Position numbers and translations under genes: made by a program | From: Chryseobacterium arthrosphaerae | Lineage (GTDB): Bacteria; Bacteroidota; Bacteroidia; Flavobacteriales; Weeksellaceae | Assembly: GCF_001684965.1 (NCBI RefSeq) | Contig: NZ_MAYG01000012.1 | Coordinates: forward strand, 372,001 to 436,000 | Reading direction: 5' to 3' | Length of the DNA: 64,000 nt | In this document: positions 52,553 through 61,561 of the stretch, in pieces | Layout: each line of letters begins with the position of its first letter | Numbering within the stretch: the stretch's first letter is position 1 | The notes under the pieces: generated by a model | Told to the model about the DNA's origin: nothing | The model's database searches: none | Seen by the model: the letters and a program-made list of their open reading frames with translations, nothing else

Positions 52553-54079
52553 TTAAGAGGATAATAATCCTGCTGCTTTAAGTTTATCTTCCAGATCTTT
52601 TAATCTTAGCCATACATCTTGTGCCGTTGCCGATGATGAAGGTTCAGGAGCTGTAAGTGCATCAGCCTGTGTTCCTATGGACTTCCAGCCTGCTGAGCTT
52701 CCACTGTCTGTTTTCACCCATAGCATTTTATTGCCCCCATCATTATTGATATAAATACTTCCCGGATTAGCTGCTACGGTTGGACTTCCATTGCCATAAA
52801 AAAGACCTCTGTCTTCTTTACTTCCGTCAGAGGTTGCCCATCTGAATCCTTTTTCTGCATATAGAGAACTGCCATAGAATCCTTTTCCTTCTCCGGTTAC
52901 AAAGAATACTTCATTATTAGAAACATCTAGCCCACTATAAAGTGTAAATGCGGAAGAGGCCTGGTTTCGTAAGGTCAATACAGGATTTGCGGAATTTGTA
53001 GTTAATAAGTTTCCACTGTTCGTTTCATAAGAATTTTCATCTCCAAGGTCTTCTATCGAACCTTTATAAAGTCCAAAACCTTTTGAAATGACCTGACATC
53101 TTTTAGAGTGTTCATCAAATTTGATCGTGTAGAGCGGGTTGTTTGGGTTTTCCATTCGTGGTGCCACAATAGTATTGCTTTCTCCGGTTATCTGTGCTGC
53201 TACAGCATTGTCAGGATCATTGTCTTCGAAAGACGGATAAAGGAATCTGTTATTATTATAAGGATGGAGATTGATTTGTTTATCATCCATAAGTATATGG
53301 AATGTTTTAACCTTCGGGAAACTGGTACTATGGTTGAATGTTCCACCATAGAAAGTATTTTCATTGATATAGCCTTGGACATCATTTTTCTCGAATTTCA
53401 GATTGATTTCATTGTCGTGAAAATAGTTGAGAAAGAAGGTGTTATATGAAATCCCACCACCTCGGCCATTATCAGAATATAATAATGTCCCTATTTTAAA
53501 GCCGGTCACCCTCTTAATTTCAATGGTCGAAGCGATCACATTCATAATTACTATCCCTGTTGAGTCTGAGTCATTATAATTTTTTTTTGAACAATTAAGA
53601 CCCTGGATATTTAATCCTGCCAATGAATCCTTTGTAGGTTGAGTAATAGCAGGGCCATGAGTTCCTATAACAATAGCATTTCCGGTAAAGGAGTCTTTTA
53701 CATTTAAGTTACCCTCAATTTTTATTGTTGTATTGGGAGCAACATCTATATTAACGGTTTCGGCGATATCATAATCACCATTGGGAATATATAGAGACCT
53801 GTAATTGTATTTTTTTGCAAGCTTTATTCCCTTAATGATAGCAGCTGAAGTATAGCCTCTGTCATCAGTACCATTATTAAGACCAAATCTTCTTACATTA
53901 ATAGGATGCCCTCCCATATAGTCTTCAAGGACATAGGTATTTCCGGAATGTTCAAGGTAGATAACTCCATCGTCAGTGTTAATGGTCGAAGGAATTGAAG
54001 AACCATTATGAAGAAACGTAGTAGTTGGATAATAGTTTAACGTTTCATTGGTAGCGGGGTTTACAAGTTGTATTGACAT
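52553..54079 (-). CDS. Pectate-lyase-fold (tailspike/fibre-like) protein
   Basis: 508 residues from the ATG giving MSIQLVNPATNETLNYY. An N-terminal head (1-60) is followed by INVRRFGLNNGTDDRGYTSAAIIKGIKLAKKYNYRSLYIPNGDYDI, the start of a pectate-lyase-superfamily right-handed beta-helix as in phage tailspikes. The C-terminus has a phage-fibre-like knob (GIN- and GNG-rich, MLWVKTDSGSSAGWKSIG) and a coiled-coil end WLRLKDLEDKLKAAGLLSS. There is no signal peptide and no other phage gene nearby, so it looks like an orphan fibre-type gene. Confidence 0.7.
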   Translation of the reverse strand: MSIQLVNPATNETLNYYPTTTFLHNGSSIPSTINTDDGVIYLEHSGNTYVLEDYMGGHPINVRRFGLNNGTDDRGYTSAAIIKGIKLAKKYNYRSLYIPNGDYDIAETVNIDVAPNTTIKIEGNLNVKDSFTGNAIVIGTHGPAITQPTKDSLAGLNIQGLNCSKKNYNDSDSTGIVIMNVIASTIEIKRVTGFKIGTLLYSDNGRGGGISYNTFFLNYFHDNEINLKFEKNDVQGYINENTFYGGTFNHSTSFPKVKTFHILMDDKQINLHPYNNNRFLYPSFEDNDPDNAVAAQITGESNTIVAPRMENPNNPLYTIKFDEHSKRCQVISKGFGLYKGSIEDLGDENSYETNSGNLLTTNSANPVLTLRNQASSAFTLYSGLDVSNNEVFFVTGEGKGFYGSSLYAEKGFRWATSDGSKEDRGLFYGNGSPTVAANPGSIYINNDGGNKMLWVKTDSGSSAGWKSIGTQADALTAPEPSSSATAQDVWLRLKDLEDKLKAAGLLSS

Positions 54080-54220
54080 ATTAATTTTATTTTTTGTTAT
54101 TCTTAAATATTGAAGTTTTTTAAGTATTGATATTAAATTATTCACAGAATCAGGAAGTTAAAGTTTCTTAAATAGCGTTAAACTTTTTTCGTTTTTACCT
54201 GGTGCGTAATGATGTTTTTA

Positions 54221-54228
54221 TAATTTTG
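54221..54228 (+). promoter_or_regulatory. -7 element of the L,D-transpeptidase-like gene
   Basis: TAATTTTG, 30 bp before the ATG. Confidence 0.45.
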
Positions 54229-54258
54229 CCCCACTAATTTGGATTTATATATTATTGA

Positions 54259-55029
54259 ATGAAAGGATTTTATAGCGTAATAGGCCTTGTTTACATGGTT
54301 ACGACCTCATTCTACATTTCTCCAAGAGTGGCGGTAAAGAATGAAAATTTCAAGACGGCAAAGACTGAAAGAGTAACTGTAGCTGACGACACGAAATCTG
54401 AGAAGAATACAACTGCTGTTTCTTCATCAGAAGCATTATACCAATCAATTGCATTTGACCCGGGTCATGAACTGAACTATGAAGTATTCTCAAAAGCATT
54501 GACAGGTTACGAAAACTTAAAGAAAGCAGGATTGCTTACCCAGGATTCGCATTTATTGACTATCTGCGATTTTTCTATGTCTTCCAATACCAAAAGACTT
54601 TGGGTTATTGACCTTGAAGACAAAAAAGTCCTGTTCAACTCATTGGTTGCCCATGGTAAAAATACCGGCGAAGAATTTGCAACGAATTTTTCTAACAGGG
54701 AAAGTTCGTTACAGAGCAGCTTAGGATTTTATATCACGGATGCAACGTATCAGGGGGACAACGGATATTCTTTAAAACTGTTGGGCATGGACAAGGGATT
54801 CAATGATGCAGCTTACAGAAGAGCGATTGTAATGCACGGAGCCAATTATGTAAGTGATGAATTTGCTGCTATGCACAAAAGGATTGGACGAAGCTGGGGA
54901 TGCCCCGCAGTACCGAGAGAGCTGACACAGCCGATCATCAATACCATAAAGGGAAGAAATCTGCTGTTTATTTACTATCCTGATCAGAATTACCTTTCCT
55001 CTTCGGAGTGGTTGAAAGCGCAAGTATAA
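54259..55029 (+). CDS. Murein L,D-transpeptidase-like protein
   Basis: 256 residues with an N-terminal hydrophobic signal. The YkuD-type core is in the C-terminal half: catalytic His193 in IVMHGANYV and Cys215 in IGRSWGCPAVP. The strand pattern SSNTKRLWVIDLEDKKVLFNSLVAHGKNTG fits the catalytic_2 subfamily. It probably acts on peptidoglycan cross-links or as a YafK-like hydrolase in the periplasm. Alone, ending at a T-rich hairpin. Confidence 0.88.
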   Translation: MKGFYSVIGLVYMVTTSFYISPRVAVKNENFKTAKTERVTVADDTKSEKNTTAVSSSEALYQSIAFDPGHELNYEVFSKALTGYENLKKAGLLTQDSHLLTICDFSMSSNTKRLWVIDLEDKKVLFNSLVAHGKNTGEEFATNFSNRESSLQSSLGFYITDATYQGDNGYSLKLLGMDKGFNDAAYRRAIVMHGANYVSDEFAAMHKRIGRSWGCPAVPRELTQPIINTIKGRNLLFIYYPDQNYLSSSEWLKAQV

Positions 55030-55034
55030 GATAA

Positions 55035-55060
55035 GGCAGTCAGTTTTGGCTGCTTTTTTT
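55035..55060 (+). terminator. Terminator after the L,D-transpeptidase-like gene
   Basis: GGCAGTC (55035-55041) pairs with GGCTGCT (55048-55054) including G-U pairs, then seven T residues. Confidence 0.7.
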
Positions 55061-55169
55061 ATGTATGGCTAAATCTGAACAATATTCTGTGGTCTTTAAA
55101 TTTAAGGTATAGATCATTTTTTCTGTTTAAATAATTATTTTGTAAATCCTGCAGGAAATTTTACTGAAA

Positions 55170-55203
55170 CAAAAGTATTGACGGACAGCGACAAAACAAG
55201 TCG
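55170..55203 (-). promoter_or_regulatory. Repeated promoter box, site G (orphan copy)
   Basis: Minus strand: CGACT-TGTTT-TGTCG (55203-55189), 11-bp spacer, TACTTTTG (55177-55170). It points left into a 140-bp gap with no annotated minus-strand gene. The 312-bp gap also holds two terminators. A 25-codon ORF (55040-55117, minus) follows the box, but its stop falls in the neighbour's terminator. Confidence 0.6.
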
Positions 55204-55281
55204 TATTATAATTAATTTTTAAAGATCTTTAGAATCAGAAAATTATGACTTGCACAGCACTTATTTTTTATCCACAGAGTA

Positions 55282-55319
55282 AATAAAAAAATCCCTGTAT
55301 AGCAGTCATACAGGGATTT
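55282..55319 (-). terminator. Terminator of the fabF gene
   Basis: AAATCCCTGTAT (55289-55300), 7-nt loop, ATACAGGGATTT (55308-55319); perfect 12-bp stem, T run on the minus strand. Confidence 0.85.
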
Positions 55320-55341
55320 ACAATTATTTTAATCTGAAAAA

Positions 55342-56583
55342 CTATCTGAATTTCTTGAAAACCAAAGTCGCATTATGACCTCCGAATCCAAAGGCATTAC
55401 TCAATGCAAAATTGATTTCCTTCTCTTTTGCTTCCCCGAAAACAATATTGATATCTTTAGGAATACTTTCATCAATACTGTGAAGGTTGATCGTAGGAGG
55501 AATAATGCTGTTTTGAATGGCCTTGATAGAAAGGATCGCTTCAACGGCTCCTGCTGCACCCAATAAATGCCCGGTCATAGATTTTGTGGCACTGATGTCA
55601 AGATTTTTACTTCCCTTAAATGCATTATTGATGGCTTTCAGCTCTATAAGATCTCCAAGTGGAGTAGAAGTAGCATGCGGGTTGATATAATCGATATCTT
55701 CCATATTGGCTCCCGCTTCCTTCACTGCCAGTTGCATTGCTTTGATGGCTCCTGCACCTTCAGGATGAGGGGCGGTCATGTGATAAGCATCTGCAGTCAT
55801 GGCAGCACCAGCTAATTCTGCATAGATTTTTGCTCCCCTTGCCACAGCATGTTCATATTCTTCAAGAACCAAAGCCCCTGCACCTTCACCCATTACAAAA
55901 CCGTCTCTTTCGGCATCATAAGGACGACTGGCAGTGGCAAAGTCATCATTTCTGGTAGACATGGCCTTCATAATAGAGAAACCTCCTATGGAAGCCGGAG
56001 TGATAGCCGCTTCAGAACCACCACTGATGATTACTTTCGCCTTTCCGAGACGGATATAGTTGAAGGCATCCATCAATGCTGTATTTCCGGTTGCACAGGC
56101 TGAGACAGTAGTATAGTTGATTCCCTGAAGCCCATATTTCATAGAAATCATTCCGGAAGCCATATTGGCGATGAACTTGGGAACAAAGAACGGATTAAAA
56201 CGTGGGGTACCATCACCCTGGGCGAAATCCATCACCTCCTTTTCAAAAGTCCACATTCCGCCTTGTCCTGTTCCCCAGATCACTCCGGTATCAAACGGAT
56301 CCATATTCTCCAGTTCCAGTCCGGAATCCTGAATCGCTTCTGCGGATGCGTACATGGCATATTGTGTAAACAGATCACTTCTTTTAATCTCATTATGATT
56401 CAGATATACTTTGGGATCAAAATTTTTGACCTCACAAGCGAAGTGTACCTTAAATTTTTCTGTGTCGAAATGGGTGATTAATCCTGCACCACTGGTGCCC
56501 TTAATGCTGTTTTGCCAAAAATCTTCAACATTATTTCCCAAAGGTGTCACAGCACCTAATCCTGTAATGACAACTCTTTTCAT
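55342..56583 (-). CDS. fabF: 3-oxoacyl-ACP synthase II
   Basis: 413 residues, standard FabF length. It elongates acyl-ACP in fatty-acid synthesis. The Cys-His-His triad is present: Cys in VSACATGNTALM, His in INPHATSTPLGD, His in SMTGHLLGAAGAVEA. N-terminal RVVITGLGAVTPLGNN is canonical. A 203-bp gap separates it from the upstream thiolase, so it probably has its own promoter. No acpP is adjacent. Confidence 0.95.
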   Translation of the reverse strand: MKRVVITGLGAVTPLGNNVEDFWQNSIKGTSGAGLITHFDTEKFKVHFACEVKNFDPKVYLNHNEIKRSDLFTQYAMYASAEAIQDSGLELENMDPFDTGVIWGTGQGGMWTFEKEVMDFAQGDGTPRFNPFFVPKFIANMASGMISMKYGLQGINYTTVSACATGNTALMDAFNYIRLGKAKVIISGGSEAAITPASIGGFSIMKAMSTRNDDFATASRPYDAERDGFVMGEGAGALVLEEYEHAVARGAKIYAELAGAAMTADAYHMTAPHPEGAGAIKAMQLAVKEAGANMEDIDYINPHATSTPLGDLIELKAINNAFKGSKNLDISATKSMTGHLLGAAGAVEAILSIKAIQNSIIPPTINLHSIDESIPKDINIVFGEAKEKEINFALSNAFGFGGHNATLVFKKFR

Positions 56584-56786
56584 ATTGTAGTTACTAATTT
56601 TAAATCGATTAGACTTTCATGAGATAAACCCGGTTTACCCATGTTTCATTTTGCTCATTTCTTTAAGCATCTGAATTTTCGTCTGCAATATTATCAATTT
56701 TCTTTCGCTGCAGACGAATAATAAAGCATATTATTTAATGCATAATAAAAAGATTTTATCTTTTCAAGCCATTTTTAGGGTAAATA

Positions 56787-58055
56787 TTACTTTTCTAAAA
56801 TCATGGTTATCCCTTGTCCGCGGGCAGCACAAATGGATATAAAACCTTTTCCGTGCCCTTTTTCATGCAGGAGTTTTGCAAGGGTCGCGATAATTCTTCC
56901 GCCGGTTGCCGCAAAGGGATGGGCAGCAGCCAGACTTCCACCTTTCACATTCAGCTTATCTCTGTCAATACTTCCTAATGCTTTCTCCAGTCCGAATTTT
57001 TTCGCAAGATCATCATTTTCCCAGATTTTAATGGTAGCCAGGACCTGAGCTGCAAAAGCTTCATGAATTTCATAATAATCAAAATCTTCCAGATTCATCC
57101 CTGCTTTCTTCAGCATTCTTTCTGCTGCAAAAACCGGGGCGAGAAGTAAGTTTTGTTTGTTTTCTACATATTCTATCCCTGCCAGTTCCGAAAACGTGAT
57201 ATAAGCCAGTATAGGAAGATCATTGGCTTTTGCCCATTCTTCACTCGCCAGCAGAACTGCTGAAGCTCCATCGGTAAAAGGAGTGGAGTTTCCTGCAGTT
57301 AAAGTTCCGTTCTGCTTATCAAAAGCAGGTTTCAGCTGGGATAATTTTTCTAAACTGGTATCTCTTCGCAGGTTATTGTCTTTATCAAGACCGAAAGCAG
57401 GAGTAATCATATCATTAAAAAAACCTTCATCATAAGCTTTGGCCATATTCTGATGGCTCCTGAATGCCAGTGCATCCTGTTCTTCTCTTGGGATATTGTA
57501 ATATTTTGCAGTGATTTCAGTATGTTCACCCATTACCAATCCTGTTTTCGGTTCCTGCCCTTTGTAAGGGATAGGCATCCAGTCTTTTAATTTCGGACTG
57601 AATAACTGCTTCAGTTTTCCAAAAGCAGATTTTTCTTTATTGGCTTTTAACAAGGCTTTTCTGAGTCTGGGAGAAGATTCAAAAGGAATATTGCTCATCG
57701 CTTCAACACCGCAGGCGATACCGCTTTCGATCTGTCCAAGCGCAATCTTATTTCCGATATAAATGGCTGCTTCAATACCTGTATCACAAGCCTGCTGCAG
57801 GTCACATGCCGGAGTAGCCGGATCAAGTGAAGTATTCATGACGGTTTCCCTGATGAGGTTGCTTTCGGAGATATGTTTAATCACTGCGCCTCCGGCAACT
57901 TCTCCAAGCCGCTTTCCTGTCAGATGGTAACGGTCAATAAGTCCGTTGAGTGCTGACAGCAGAAGCGCCTGGTTTCCCTGGTCTGTGTAAGCAGTATTCA
58001 TTCTGGCAAAGGGGATTCTGTTATATCCTACAATAGCCACTCTTTTTGTTTCCAT
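56787..58055 (-). CDS. Acetyl-CoA C-acyltransferase (thiolase)
   Basis: 422-residue type I thiolase. The nucleophile Cys is in DLQQACDTGIEAA, His in YEIHEAFAAQVL, and the second Cys in ISICAARGQGITM. The length fits FadI-like enzymes of beta-oxidation. It is immediately downstream of a TetR gene (10-bp gap), so it is likely co-regulated by that repressor. Biosynthetic acetoacetyl-CoA thiolase is a less likely alternative. Confidence 0.9.
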   Translation of the reverse strand: METKRVAIVGYNRIPFARMNTAYTDQGNQALLLSALNGLIDRYHLTGKRLGEVAGGAVIKHISESNLIRETVMNTSLDPATPACDLQQACDTGIEAAIYIGNKIALGQIESGIACGVEAMSNIPFESSPRLRKALLKANKEKSAFGKLKQLFSPKLKDWMPIPYKGQEPKTGLVMGEHTEITAKYYNIPREEQDALAFRSHQNMAKAYDEGFFNDMITPAFGLDKDNNLRRDTSLEKLSQLKPAFDKQNGTLTAGNSTPFTDGASAVLLASEEWAKANDLPILAYITFSELAGIEYVENKQNLLLAPVFAAERMLKKAGMNLEDFDYYEIHEAFAAQVLATIKIWENDDLAKKFGLEKALGSIDRDKLNVKGGSLAAAHPFAATGGRIIATLAKLLHEKGHGKGFISICAARGQGITMILEK

Positions 58056-58065
58056 ATCGTGTAAT

Positions 58066-58671
58066 TTATGATGGATGGATGTTTAATTCATGATCAATCA
58101 TATAAGAGATCCTGTCTAAAGCATGGTTCAGAAAACTTTGATCACCCATGGTTTTTGAAAGCAGTATTCCGCCTTCAATCAGCATAATAAATGTTGAGGC
58201 ATATTGGGCGGCGTCAATTTTTTCACTGATCTCTTTATTTTTCTGTCCCTGCCGGATCACTGATGAAACTTTGTCTATCCATAGCTGAAAAGAATTTTTA
58301 ACCTGTTTTTTAAGGGCAGGAAAAGAATCATCTGCTTCTGTTGCTGCGTTCATGAGAGGGCAGCCTCCGTTTGAAAAAACAACCGGCCAGTTTTTTCTGT
58401 AAAAATCAACAAAAGCATGAAGTTTATCCGGAGAACTGGAAAACTCATCCCCGAAAGAACGGCTGAGGGTTTTGCTCAGTAATCCTGCATTGTATTTATA
58501 AACTTCTATGGCGACTTCATCTTTGTTTTCAAAATTTCCGTAAATGCTCCCTTTGGTAAGTCCGGTTGCTTGTGTGATGTCTGAAAGCGATGTAGAAATA
58601 TACCCCTTTGTATTAAATAGAGTAGCTGTTTTCTCAATGATGTGCTGTTTTGTTTTTTCTGCTTTTGACAT
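58066..58671 (-). CDS. TetR/AcrR family regulator
   Basis: 201 residues. The N-terminal HTH (about 8-55: HIIEKTATLFNTKGYISTSLSDITQATGLTKGSIYGNFENKDEVAIEVY) is canonical; the C-terminal ligand domain fits TetR_C types with a CPLMNAA segment. It is followed 10 bp later by the thiolase and preceded by a perfect 10-4-10 palindrome 31 bp upstream, so autoregulation and control of the thiolase are expected. The ligand is perhaps an acyl-CoA; this is inference. Confidence 0.92.
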   Translation of the reverse strand: MSKAEKTKQHIIEKTATLFNTKGYISTSLSDITQATGLTKGSIYGNFENKDEVAIEVYKYNAGLLSKTLSRSFGDEFSSSPDKLHAFVDFYRKNWPVVFSNGGCPLMNAATEADDSFPALKKQVKNSFQLWIDKVSSVIRQGQKNKEISEKIDAAQYASTFIMLIEGGILLSKTMGDQSFLNHALDRISYMIDHELNIHPS

Positions 58672-58701
58672 TGAACGTGTTTATAATAATGCAAATATAC
58701 A

Positions 58702-58725
58702 AAAATATACCACTCGGTATATTTT
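58702..58725. promoter_or_regulatory. Probable operator of the TetR-family regulator
   Basis: AAAATATACC (58702-58711), ACTC spacer, GGTATATTTT (58716-58725): a perfect 10-bp inverted repeat with the ACC...GGT core seen in many TetR operators, starting 31 bp upstream of the TetR ATG. Confidence 0.7.
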
Positions 58726-58786
58726 ATTGGAAAATTAAATCTGAGTAAGATTTTAAACTCAGATTTAATGATCTTTTACCTTTATC

Positions 58787-59206
58787 CTACTGCTCTAAAG
58801 TAGCATTTAAAGTGATTTCAAAGTTGAAAGCAGCACTTACAGGGCATCCTTCCTCTGCTATTTTAGCATATTTCTGGAATTCTTCATTTGAAATTCCCGG
58901 CACTTTAGCGGTTAAGGTCAGTTCAGATTTCGTGATTTTTCCAATGTTGGGATCAAGAGTGATAACAGAAGTTGTTTTCAGCTCTTCGGGATTGTATCCT
59001 GCCTGTGAAAGTTCTGCATCCAGTTTCATGGTGAAACATCCTGCGTGTGCAGCTGCCAGCAGCTCTTCAGGATTGGTTCCCACACCATCCGCAAAACGGC
59101 TGTTGAAAGAATATTGAGTCTGGTTTAAAGTTGTACTCTGAGTAGTTAGATGTCCTTTACCTTCTTTAATGGTACCGTTCCAAACGGCTGTTGCGTTACG
59201 TCTCAT
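58787..59206 (-). CDS. OsmC family peroxiredoxin
   Basis: 139 residues. OsmC-type hydroperoxide reductase: FADGVGTNPEELLAAAHAGCFTM with the peroxidatic Cys, and AEEGCPVSAAFNFEI with the resolving Cys. N-terminal NATAVWNGTIKEGKG is typical of the OsmC branch. It detoxifies organic peroxides. A -7 element TATCTTTG is at 59252-59259. Confidence 0.92.
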   Translation of the reverse strand: MRRNATAVWNGTIKEGKGHLTTQSTTLNQTQYSFNSRFADGVGTNPEELLAAAHAGCFTMKLDAELSQAGYNPEELKTTSVITLDPNIGKITKSELTLTAKVPGISNEEFQKYAKIAEEGCPVSAAFNFEITLNATLEQ

Positions 59207-59251
59207 AATGTTTGTTTTTTTTGTTTTTAATATTGTTTGATTTTGATGTTA

Positions 59252-59259
59252 CAAAGATA
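59252..59259 (-). promoter_or_regulatory. -7 element of the OsmC-family gene
   Basis: TATCTTTG on the minus strand, 45 bp upstream of the ATG. Confidence 0.4.
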
Positions 59260-59295
59260 GATCAGTCAGGAAGCAGATTCAATAGATAAAAAGAC

Positions 59296-60162
59296 TTAAA
59301 TATTGTACTTTTTTCCCGACGAGTAATTTTTCTTAAAGTTTGCAGGAGTGCTTCCGGTTTTTCCTGTGAAAAGCCGGTTAAAATAAGCAGGATCTTCATA
59401 GCCCAGATCATAGGCAATTTCCTTTACAGGTTTATCAGTGTAGAACAGCAGTCTTTTGGCTTCCAGTAAAATTCTGTTGATGATGAATTGGTTCGGGGAA
59501 TCCAGATTAAGGTTTTTAAATTTATGCGTTAACGTTTTCGGAGCCAGATGAAGCAGGGCTGCATAATCTGCTACATTGTGTTTTTCCCTGAAATGAATTT
59601 CCAGATGCCGGCTGAAATCTCTGAATATATCAAGCTCACTGCCGGGAATTTTTATTATATCGTTATCCAGGTTCTCTTTTTTCCATTTTCTGGTTGCCCG
59701 GATGATGATCTGCTTTACATATGTTCTGATCATTTCTTCCGCAGAAGAATCATTCCACTCAAGCTCATCCTGAATGTTCTGAAATAGGTTTTTCATCAGT
59801 AATACTTCGGAATCATCAAGTTCTACAAATGGAATTTCAAATACATTGTGAAAGAGTAATCCGTCACAGGCCACCTCTTTATCATGAATCTGGATACAGT
59901 AAAAATCACGGTTATAATGAAGAAGTATAGATTCTTCTTTTCCGTTTTTTATATGCAGATGCTGGCCGGTAAGGAAAAACAGGGAAGGTTTTTTGACGTG
60001 ATAATGATTGAAATCTACCGTAAGATCATATCCTGAAGGAATAAAAAATACTTTAATATCTGTTTTAAACTGATTGCTGTTGAAATCCTCCAGATTCTCT
60101 TCTGAAAAAAACTTCAGCCCAAGTCTTTTATACTGATCTTCAAAAATAAGGGATTGCGGCAT
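59296..60162 (-). CDS. AraC family transcriptional regulator
   Basis: 288 residues. The N-terminal half is an unrecognised, probably cupin-like sensing domain. The C-terminal 100 residues form the double HTH (VADYAALLHLAPKTLTHKFKNLNLDSPNQFIINRILLEAKRLLFYTDKPVKEIAYDLGYEDPAYFNRLFTGKTGSTPANFKK). It is divergent from a second AraC gene across 178 bp and 90 bp downstream of the OsmC gene's start, which it might regulate. Confidence 0.9.
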   Translation of the reverse strand: MPQSLIFEDQYKRLGLKFFSEENLEDFNSNQFKTDIKVFFIPSGYDLTVDFNHYHVKKPSLFFLTGQHLHIKNGKEESILLHYNRDFYCIQIHDKEVACDGLLFHNVFEIPFVELDDSEVLLMKNLFQNIQDELEWNDSSAEEMIRTYVKQIIIRATRKWKKENLDNDIIKIPGSELDIFRDFSRHLEIHFREKHNVADYAALLHLAPKTLTHKFKNLNLDSPNQFIINRILLEAKRLLFYTDKPVKEIAYDLGYEDPAYFNRLFTGKTGSTPANFKKNYSSGKKYNI

Positions 60163-60285
60163 ATTTTAACTTTAGCTTAAAGATACAAAAAAGACCTCAG
60201 GAATCTGTATTTGTTCTGGTTTGCATATGAAATCAGAATAAAAAAACTAAAATATGTTTTTACATTGATATTATTTTATCAATTT

Positions 60286-60299
60286 TACAAATATTTGTA
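60286..60299. promoter_or_regulatory. 14-bp palindrome between divergent AraC genes
   Basis: TACAAATATTTGTA is a perfect palindrome 41 bp before the rightward AraC ATG. It may be an operator; AT-rich palindromes also arise by chance. Confidence 0.25.
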
Positions 60300-60340
60300 C
60301 TGCCAACTCAATTATTAACCCTTTTTTCAAAACTGCCTGC

Positions 60341-61219
60341 ATGAGCGAATTAGAAAATATTCTCAGAGAAATAACTCCACTATCTCCTGAAGACAGTTTT
60401 CTGGTATTTGACAGAATCAAAGCCTCATTTGACTTTCCTTACCATTATCATCCTGAAATTGAAATAAATTTTATCTACAAAGGCAAAGGGTACCGCAGAA
60501 TGATCGGGGATCATACCGGTGAGATAGGGAATATAGAACTGGTACTGGTAGGACCGAACTTACCTCACTGCTGGGCCAACTACCGATGCAAAAACAGGAA
60601 GACCCACGAGATTACAGTTCAGTTTAACCAGGATTTCTTTAACCAGTCTCTGATGGAAAAAAATATCCTGAAACCCATCAATAATCTCATGAAAGATTCC
60701 ATCCGGGGAATTCTTTTCTCTACGGAAACGGCTGAAAAACTGAAAGATTCATTTCTCAATTTATCTAAAATGAACAGTTTTGAATCTTTTATCGAAATTA
60801 TGAAGATTTTGAATGAACTGGCCACGGCAGAAGACAAAACTCTTCTGTCATCCTACAGCATAGAGCTTGAAACCTTTGCTGATAATGATAAAATGAAACG
60901 GATTCATGATTTTGTCCATAAGAATTTTGAAAACAAAATCACCCTGGATAAGGTGGCTTCGCTGGTCAATATGAGCAATGTGACCTTCAACCGGTTTATT
61001 AAAAAAAGAACCGGAAAAACATTTATCAATTATCTGAATGAGATCAGGATCAGCTATGCAGCCCGCTGGCTGATGGAAAAAAATCTTACTGTTTTTGAAA
61101 TTGCCTTTGAAGCAGGTTTTAACAATATTGCGAATTTTAATAAGGTCTTTAAGTCGATCAAAAAAACAACACCTACTGAATTCAGAGAACAGTTTAAGGG
61201 GGTGAAAAAGATAGAATAA
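60341..61219 (+). CDS. AraC family transcriptional regulator with cupin domain
   Basis: 292 residues. N-terminal cupin (about 20-110: FPYHYHPEIEINFIYKGKGYRRMIGDHTGEI...LVLVGPNLPHCW, with His ligands) suggests sensing of a sugar or small molecule. C-terminal AraC HTH (about 185-285: ITLDKVASLVNMSNVTFNRFIKKRTGKTFINYLNEIRISYAARWL...NNIANFNKVFKSIKKTTPTEFRE). It lies 342 bp before a SusC gene on the same strand and is a plausible regulator of that uptake locus. Confidence 0.9.
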   Translation: MSELENILREITPLSPEDSFLVFDRIKASFDFPYHYHPEIEINFIYKGKGYRRMIGDHTGEIGNIELVLVGPNLPHCWANYRCKNRKTHEITVQFNQDFFNQSLMEKNILKPINNLMKDSIRGILFSTETAEKLKDSFLNLSKMNSFESFIEIMKILNELATAEDKTLLSSYSIELETFADNDKMKRIHDFVHKNFENKITLDKVASLVNMSNVTFNRFIKKRTGKTFINYLNEIRISYAARWLMEKNLTVFEIAFEAGFNNIANFNKVFKSIKKTTPTEFREQFKGVKKIE

Positions 61220-61561
61220 CAGAGCCCGGAATTTATTCTCCAAACTTTTTTATTGATCATTATTCTAAAATAAATCCACTTTTATTGATTGTTGGGTTGA
61301 TGGTGTATTTTATTGATATGTAGTGTGTTATTTACTTTTATTTTTAGCCGCTGAAAAAATAATATCGTTTTATGATAAAATAGTATTATATCAGACTGGC
61401 AACAAAATTTAGATTTGTCAATGTGAATTAAATCTTAACAAAACTTTAAATAATTTAATACATAAACAGCAAAATATTGCTGAAAAAACAATAATCTCTG
61501 TGTATTGAAAATATGAAGTAATGTGATTGATTCTCAATTAAATCTAACGAATCTAAACCTT
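61220..61561 (+). other. Gap before the SusC-like gene
   Basis: 342 bp, AT-rich, no ORF supported. It contains a short inverted repeat CAGCAA-AATA-TTGCTG (61467-61482), which could be an operator for the SusC promoter, but no TANNTTTG element was found at a suitable place. Confidence 0.3.

Noticed and set aside
55040..55117. 25-codon minus-strand ORF after promoter site G as an annotated gene
   Set aside because: Its stop lies in the neighbouring terminator and no conservation can be judged; kept only as part of a finding.
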